Positions 6,456 to 9,345 of a DNA stretch of 9,345 nucleotides are shown here, piece by piece. The notes beneath the pieces were generated by a model. It had not been told where the DNA came from, did not search any database, and saw only the letters and a list, made by a program, of their open reading frames with translations. Source of the stretch: Nitrospiraceae bacterium. Lineage in GTDB: Bacteria > Nitrospirota > Thermodesulfovibrionia > Thermodesulfovibrionales > UBA9159. Location of the stretch: the NCBI GenBank assembly GCA_003453735.1, contig DMNE01000183.1, positions 21,427 through 30,771 on the forward strand, given 5' to 3'. The translations under genes and the position numbers were made by a program. How positions within the stretch are numbered: the first letter of the stretch is position 1; each line of letters opens with the position of its first letter.

Positions 6456-6720
6456 CTAGCTTAATATTCGAGAAGTGCCATTCGTGCTCTTCAGAATTAT
6501 ATCATGCTCCGCAGGTGCATGTTTCAGGAAAGATCGCATATCGGAGTTAATGTCGCGTTGTCTCCCTTCGGAGTTGAGTACTGACTGCAATAAGTACCAT
6601 GCGAAGAAGCAAATATTGTTCATCGGCTGTAAACGGTCTGTCTGATTTTATGACCACGACATTCTGCTATAACGACTTATCGCTGGATTTTAAGTTAGTA
6701 ATGCTCCAATAGCAGCCGAG
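6456..6720 (-). pseudogene. Probable decayed GAF-domain coding remnant
   Basis: Read on the minus strand, bases 6666-6547 are open and give QNVVVIKSDRPFTADEQYLL followed by LRMVLIAVSTQLRRE. This matches the usual end of a GAF domain, where a 'PF(S/T)..E..LL..(A)...A..L.' helix closes the fold. Immediately upstream, after an in-frame TAG (6669-6667), the same frame is open back to 6720 (LGCYWSITNLKSSDKSL). Shifting one base at the GGG near 6570 keeps a protein-like reading to a TAG at 6458-6456 (DMRSFLKHAPAEHDIILKST). One stop and one frameshift in otherwise protein-like sequence suggest a dead gene fragment. It has no start or ribosome binding site. The identification rests on motif memory only and could be chance. 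Confidence 0.3.
6496..6504 (-). promoter_or_regulatory. Extended -10 promoter for GNAT/HpnL-like genes
   Basis: The minus strand reads TGATATAAT: a perfect TATAAT (6501-6496) with the TGn extension. No good -35 element is present, which is common for extended -10 promoters. The start would fall near 6489, about 48 nt before the GNAT ATG. Confidence 0.42.
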
Positions 6721-6765
6721 TCAATAGCATGTTTTTTCTCGCTCATACCTGCCCCGACCAATTTC

Positions 6766-6774
6766 TGTTATAAT
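6766..6774 (+). promoter_or_regulatory. Extended -10 promoter for the histidine kinase gene
   Basis: The plus strand reads TGTTATAAT: a perfect TATAAT (6769-6774) with the TGn extension, and no recognisable -35 element at 16-18 bases. The start would fall near 6781, leaving a leader of roughly 195 nt before the preferred GTG start at 6977. Confidence 0.42.
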
Positions 6775-6807
6775 TATTACGATTTCACGTGTTAAAGTCG
6801 ATAAAGC

Positions 6808-6903
6808 ATATATTCGCAAACAGTGTGGAGAACCCTGCAACGCTGGGGTAAACAAGCGAACGTATAAGAAATTAGTGGGATGAGAAGAGCCTCGCTAAGA
6901 GGC
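6808..6903 (+). other. Foldable 5' leader of the histidine kinase gene
   Basis: Bases 6808-6817 pair with 6856-6865 in a 10-position stem having one A-C mismatch and one G-U pair. Inside it CAGTG (6821-6825) can pair with CGCTG (6841-6845). A second small hairpin follows, GCCTC (6889-6893) with GAGGC (6899-6903) around a five-base loop. Neither is followed by a T-run, so they are not terminators. The nested stem in a long leader could be a regulatory RNA, but I cannot match it to a known riboswitch class. Confidence 0.3.
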
Positions 6904-6976
6904 GCGCCGTGCGTGTGTCGGGTGCTTGAGCCAGTGGTTAAGCCCTGAATTGACGGCTGAATGTGGAGCATCTTAC

Positions 6977-9331
6977 GTGAACAAGGCTGAAGAAAGGCTA
7001 AGGAAGCTCAACGAATGTTTTCTCGACTTCGGCAGTGATCCTATAGTTAACGTCAATAAGCTTGTGGCTCTTTGCGGCGAACTCATGGAAGCAGACTGTG
7101 CGCTTTACAATCGACTTGACAAGGGCATGCTGTGTTCGTGGGGGCAATGGAATGTGCCATTGGACTATAAGCCTGTTGATAAACCCGAGGGGCACATCTG
7201 CTATGACGTCATTACGCTAAAGCGCGACGACGTTGTCTTTATCCCTAATCTGCTTGAAAGTCGTTACGCTCAGACCGATCCCGGAGTGCAACAATACAAA
7301 TTAAAGACATATATTGGCAAGGCGGTGAGACTTGGTAATGAGAATTGTGGTTCTCTTTGCGTCGTTTATCAAAAGGATTTCATCCCAAGCGTAGATGATA
7401 GGAAACTCATTAGCGCGATTGCTTCTGCAATCGGGGTAGAGGAAAAACGAAGGCAAGCTGAGGAAAATCTACGGCAGGCAGAGGAGAAATACCGTTCTTT
7501 GATGGAGTCTACAGAAGATTCCATATATGTTGTAGGTATACAACATATATGCCTGTTTATGAACAAACAGTATTTATCAAAGCTGGGCTTATCAGAAGGT
7601 GCATTTCTGGGCCGAACATATAGTGAATTCCACTCGCCAGAAGAAACAAAGGAGTTTACTGAAATGGCCGACAGCGTGTTCAAAACAGGCAAGTCACTTC
7701 AGCATGAGCACAGAGACAACAAGGATGGCAGGTATTACCTGTGGACCTTAAGCCCCATACGGAATGGCAATGGAGCAATTGAGGCGGTCACGGTCATTTC
7801 AAAGGACATAACCTATCTCAAACGAATTGAAGAGGAATTGAGGCTCTTTTCAGCGGCCGTCGAGGCGGCTCCGGATGGAGTCCAGATTACTGACCTCAGC
7901 GGCAAAATAATATATTCCAATAAGGCTGTTCAGAAGATATACGGTTTTTTTCCTGAAGAGCTTTACGGAAGACACGTCAATGAAATGAACGTAGACCCTG
8001 AATTTGCCCGGAAAGTCATTATTCCTTACATAAGAGATGCGGGTGAATGGTCAGGTGAACTTGCAGTCAAACACAAGGAAGGTGGAAGCTTCACCATTTG
8101 GCTGACTTGTGCCTTAGTGAAAAATGATGCGGGACAACCGATAGCAATATTGGGAATTATCAGAGACCTCACCCGAGCTAAGGAAATGGAGCAGGAGCTT
8201 CGAAGAATCCACAAGCTTGAGTCTGTCGGGGTTCTTGCCGGTGGGATCGCCCACGACTTCAATAACCTCCTCACCGGTATCTTAGGCAGTATTGACCTCT
8301 CAAAAATGCATGTCGATAAGGAAAGCAGGACATACCGAAGATTAGAAGAGGCAGAAAGAGCAACAATGCGGGCGGCAGAGCTGACTCAGCAGTTACTTAC
8401 CTTTTCCAGGGGAGGGGCACCGATTAAGAGAGCAGCATCGGTAGTGGAAATCATAAAAGAGTCCGCGAGGTTTGCCCTGAGCGGTTCCAACGTGAAATGC
8501 GTATATCAATTCGCGGACAATCTATGGTCTGTCGAAGTCGACGAAGGGCAGATGCATCAAGTATTTCATAACTTGGTTATCAATGCCGACCAGGCGATGC
8601 CGGAAGGCGGCATCATTACAGTGAATGCCAACAATGCTGTTCTTGGGGTAGGGGGGCCATTGCAGGCGGGGAAATATATAATGATAGTCATTGAAGATCA
8701 GGGTACAGGTATCTCAGAAGAACATATTCAGAAAATATTTGACCCCTATTTCACAACAAAAGAGAAAGGTCGCGGACTCGGACTTGCGGTGGTATATTCT
8801 ATAATTAAGAACCATGGTGGGCACATCACGGTACGATCGAAGGTAGGCGTTGGTACGACCTTTACCCTCTATCTCCCTGCAACTGAAAAGCCGAGTTCCG
8901 AAGAGAAGGCGAGCAAAGAAGAGCCGATTGTGGGAGGAGGAAGAATTCTTCTGATGGATGATGAAAAGGTCGTCAGAGATATTGCCGGTGAGATATTGAA
9001 AGTAACCGGATATGAAGTTGAGTTTGCCAAAGACGGACAAGAGGCGATTGAATTGTATAGAAAGGCCGAAAAATCAACACGTCCATTTGACGTGGTCATC
9101 ATGGATTTGACCGTTCCTGGAGGGATGGGAGGTAAGGAGGCAATCAAGACGCTCCGTGAAATAAATCCGAGCGTTAAAGCCGTTGTCTCGAGCGGATATG
9201 CTAATGACCCCATCATGGCAAACTTCAGGGATTATGGTTTCGATGCCGTGATTCCAAAACCTTACAGCGGTGGAGATTTGAGCCGAATTGTACATAAAGT
9301 ACTAGGAAGGGCTATTTTTAAAGGAGACTGA
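6977..9331 (+). CDS. Hybrid sensor histidine kinase: GAF-PAS-PAS-HisKA-HATPase-receiver
   Basis: The product is a cytoplasmic hybrid two-component sensor with no membrane segments. GTG at 6977 is preferred: GGAG stands eight bases before it, whereas the longer TTG start at 6926 (801 residues) has no ribosome binding site. In the 784-residue form the domains are GAF (about 15-150), a coiled coil (RRQAEENLRQAEEKY, near 160-172), PAS1 (170-278), PAS2 (290-398), HisKA (405-475) with phospho-accepting His426 in GIAHDFNNLL, HATPase (about 521-634; N box HNLVINADQAM, DQGTGIS, GRGLGLAVVY), and a C-terminal receiver (656-774) with Asp710 in VIMDLTVPGG and Lys761 in PKPY. All residues needed for autophosphorylation and phosphotransfer are present. 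The ligand of the GAF/PAS sensors is unknown. PAS1 contains a perfect inverted repeat at 7522-7551. The receiver may feed a separate regulator, perhaps encoded by the gene starting at the right edge. Confidence 0.92.
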   Translation: MNKAEERLRKLNECFLDFGSDPIVNVNKLVALCGELMEADCALYNRLDKGMLCSWGQWNVPLDYKPVDKPEGHICYDVITLKRDDVVFIPNLLESRYAQTDPGVQQYKLKTYIGKAVRLGNENCGSLCVVYQKDFIPSVDDRKLISAIASAIGVEEKRRQAEENLRQAEEKYRSLMESTEDSIYVVGIQHICLFMNKQYLSKLGLSEGAFLGRTYSEFHSPEETKEFTEMADSVFKTGKSLQHEHRDNKDGRYYLWTLSPIRNGNGAIEAVTVISKDITYLKRIEEELRLFSAAVEAAPDGVQITDLSGKIIYSNKAVQKIYGFFPEELYGRHVNEMNVDPEFARKVIIPYIRDAGEWSGELAVKHKEGGSFTIWLTCALVKNDAGQPIAILGIIRDLTRAKEMEQELRRIHKLESVGVLAGGIAHDFNNLLTGILGSIDLSKMHVDKESRTYRRLEEAERATMRAAELTQQLLTFSRGGAPIKRAASVVEIIKESARFALSGSNVKCVYQFADNLWSVEVDEGQMHQVFHNLVINADQAMPEGGIITVNANNAVLGVGGPLQAGKYIMIVIEDQGTGISEEHIQKIFDPYFTTKEKGRGLGLAVVYSIIKNHGGHITVRSKVGVGTTFTLYLPATEKPSSEEKASKEEPIVGGGRILLMDDEKVVRDIAGEILKVTGYEVEFAKDGQEAIELYRKAEKSTRPFDVVIMDLTVPGGMGGKEAIKTLREINPSVKAVVSSGYANDPIMANFRDYGFDAVIPKPYSGGDLSRIVHKVLGRAIFKGD
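7522..7551. repeat. Perfect 13-bp inverted repeat inside PAS1
   Basis: CATATATGTTGTA (7522-7534) and its exact reverse complement TACAACATATATG (7539-7551) flank a four-base GGTA. The transcript could form a tight 13-bp hairpin within the coding region. It encodes IYVVGIQHIC of the first PAS domain, where I would expect a VVDRxCRYLFMN-like strand. Confidence 0.9.
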
Positions 9332-9337
9332 AAGGAG
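9332..9337 (+). promoter_or_regulatory. Ribosome binding site of a gene starting at the right edge
   Basis: AAGGAG directly follows the kinase stop codon (9329-9331), and the window ends CCCTATTA. An ATG beginning at the last base would have ideal seven-base spacing. The next gene is therefore probably co-transcribed with the kinase; a response regulator would be a natural partner, but this cannot be seen. Confidence 0.5.
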
Positions 9338-9345
9338 CCCTATTA

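Larger units (their letters stand above)
6442..6925. other. Intergenic region between GNAT and histidine kinase genes
   Basis: This stretch separates the divergent GNAT and kinase genes. It contains an extended -10 promoter for each direction (6496-6504 minus, 6766-6774 plus), the possible GAF remnant (6456-6720) and a foldable kinase leader (6808-6903). Short plus-strand ORFs at 6504-6584 and 6599-6712 lack ribosome binding sites and are not called. No tRNA, CRISPR repeat or transposon end is visible. Confidence 0.6.

Noticed and set aside
6599..6712. 37-codon plus-strand ORF (MRRSKYCSSAVNG...) upstream of the kinase
   Set aside because: It lacks a ribosome binding site and has no recognisable family; the minus strand of the same bases reads better as a GAF remnant.
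6835..6905. Possible c-di-GMP-I (GEMM) riboswitch in the kinase leader, from fragments resembling GGGxxGxxAAGCCUC
   Set aside because: The order and spacing of the conserved blocks do not fit, and the second conserved half of the aptamer cannot be found.
6889..6925. Possible group II intron 5' end (GTGCG after a hairpin)
   Set aside because: No reverse transcriptase gene or domain V follows; the kinase coding region begins almost at once.

Overview
The window looks like chromosomal DNA from a diderm (Gram-negative) anaerobe or facultative bacterium of moderate GC, most like Desulfobacterota (Syntrophales/Geobacter-type 'deltaproteobacteria') or Nitrospirota. The pointers are a DUF3568-type lipoprotein, an MltF-type lytic transglycosylase, an outer-membrane beta-barrel ending in Phe, an HpnL-like (hopanoid-associated) membrane protein and a GAF-PAS-PAS hybrid histidine kinase of a kind common in those groups. 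This placement comes from remembered family resemblance, not from a search.

Layout. (1) 1-1954, minus strand: a DUF3568-like lipoprotein (215-634) with a near-perfect sigma-70 promoter, then an MltF-like lytic transglycosylase (1013-1954) that has lost most of its N-terminal substrate-binding domain. (2) 2151-4883, plus strand, divergent from the transglycosylase: a 454-residue outer-membrane beta-barrel protein followed by a PAPS-dependent sulfotransferase. (3) 4954-6441, minus strand, convergent with region 2: an HpnL-like multi-pass membrane protein that seems to lack its first transmembrane helix, directly behind a GNAT acetyltransferase whose stop codon lies in the same reading frame nine bases before it. 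(4) 6442-6925: a gene-free stretch holding two divergent extended -10 promoters, a probable decayed GAF-domain coding remnant on the minus strand, and a leader that can fold. (5) 6977-9331, plus strand: a hybrid histidine kinase (GAF, PAS, PAS, HisKA, HATPase, receiver), with a ribosome binding site for a further gene at the right edge.

Most of the proteins belong to the cell envelope: a lipoprotein, a peptidoglycan-cleaving enzyme, an outer-membrane barrel, a sulfotransferase and a polytopic membrane protein. No complete known defence, secretion or biosynthetic system is visible. The points most worth a second look are the signs of local rearrangement and decay: the shortened transglycosylase, the shortened HpnL-like gene at the GNAT junction, the GAF-like remnant, and a perfect 13-bp inverted repeat inside the first PAS domain of the kinase.
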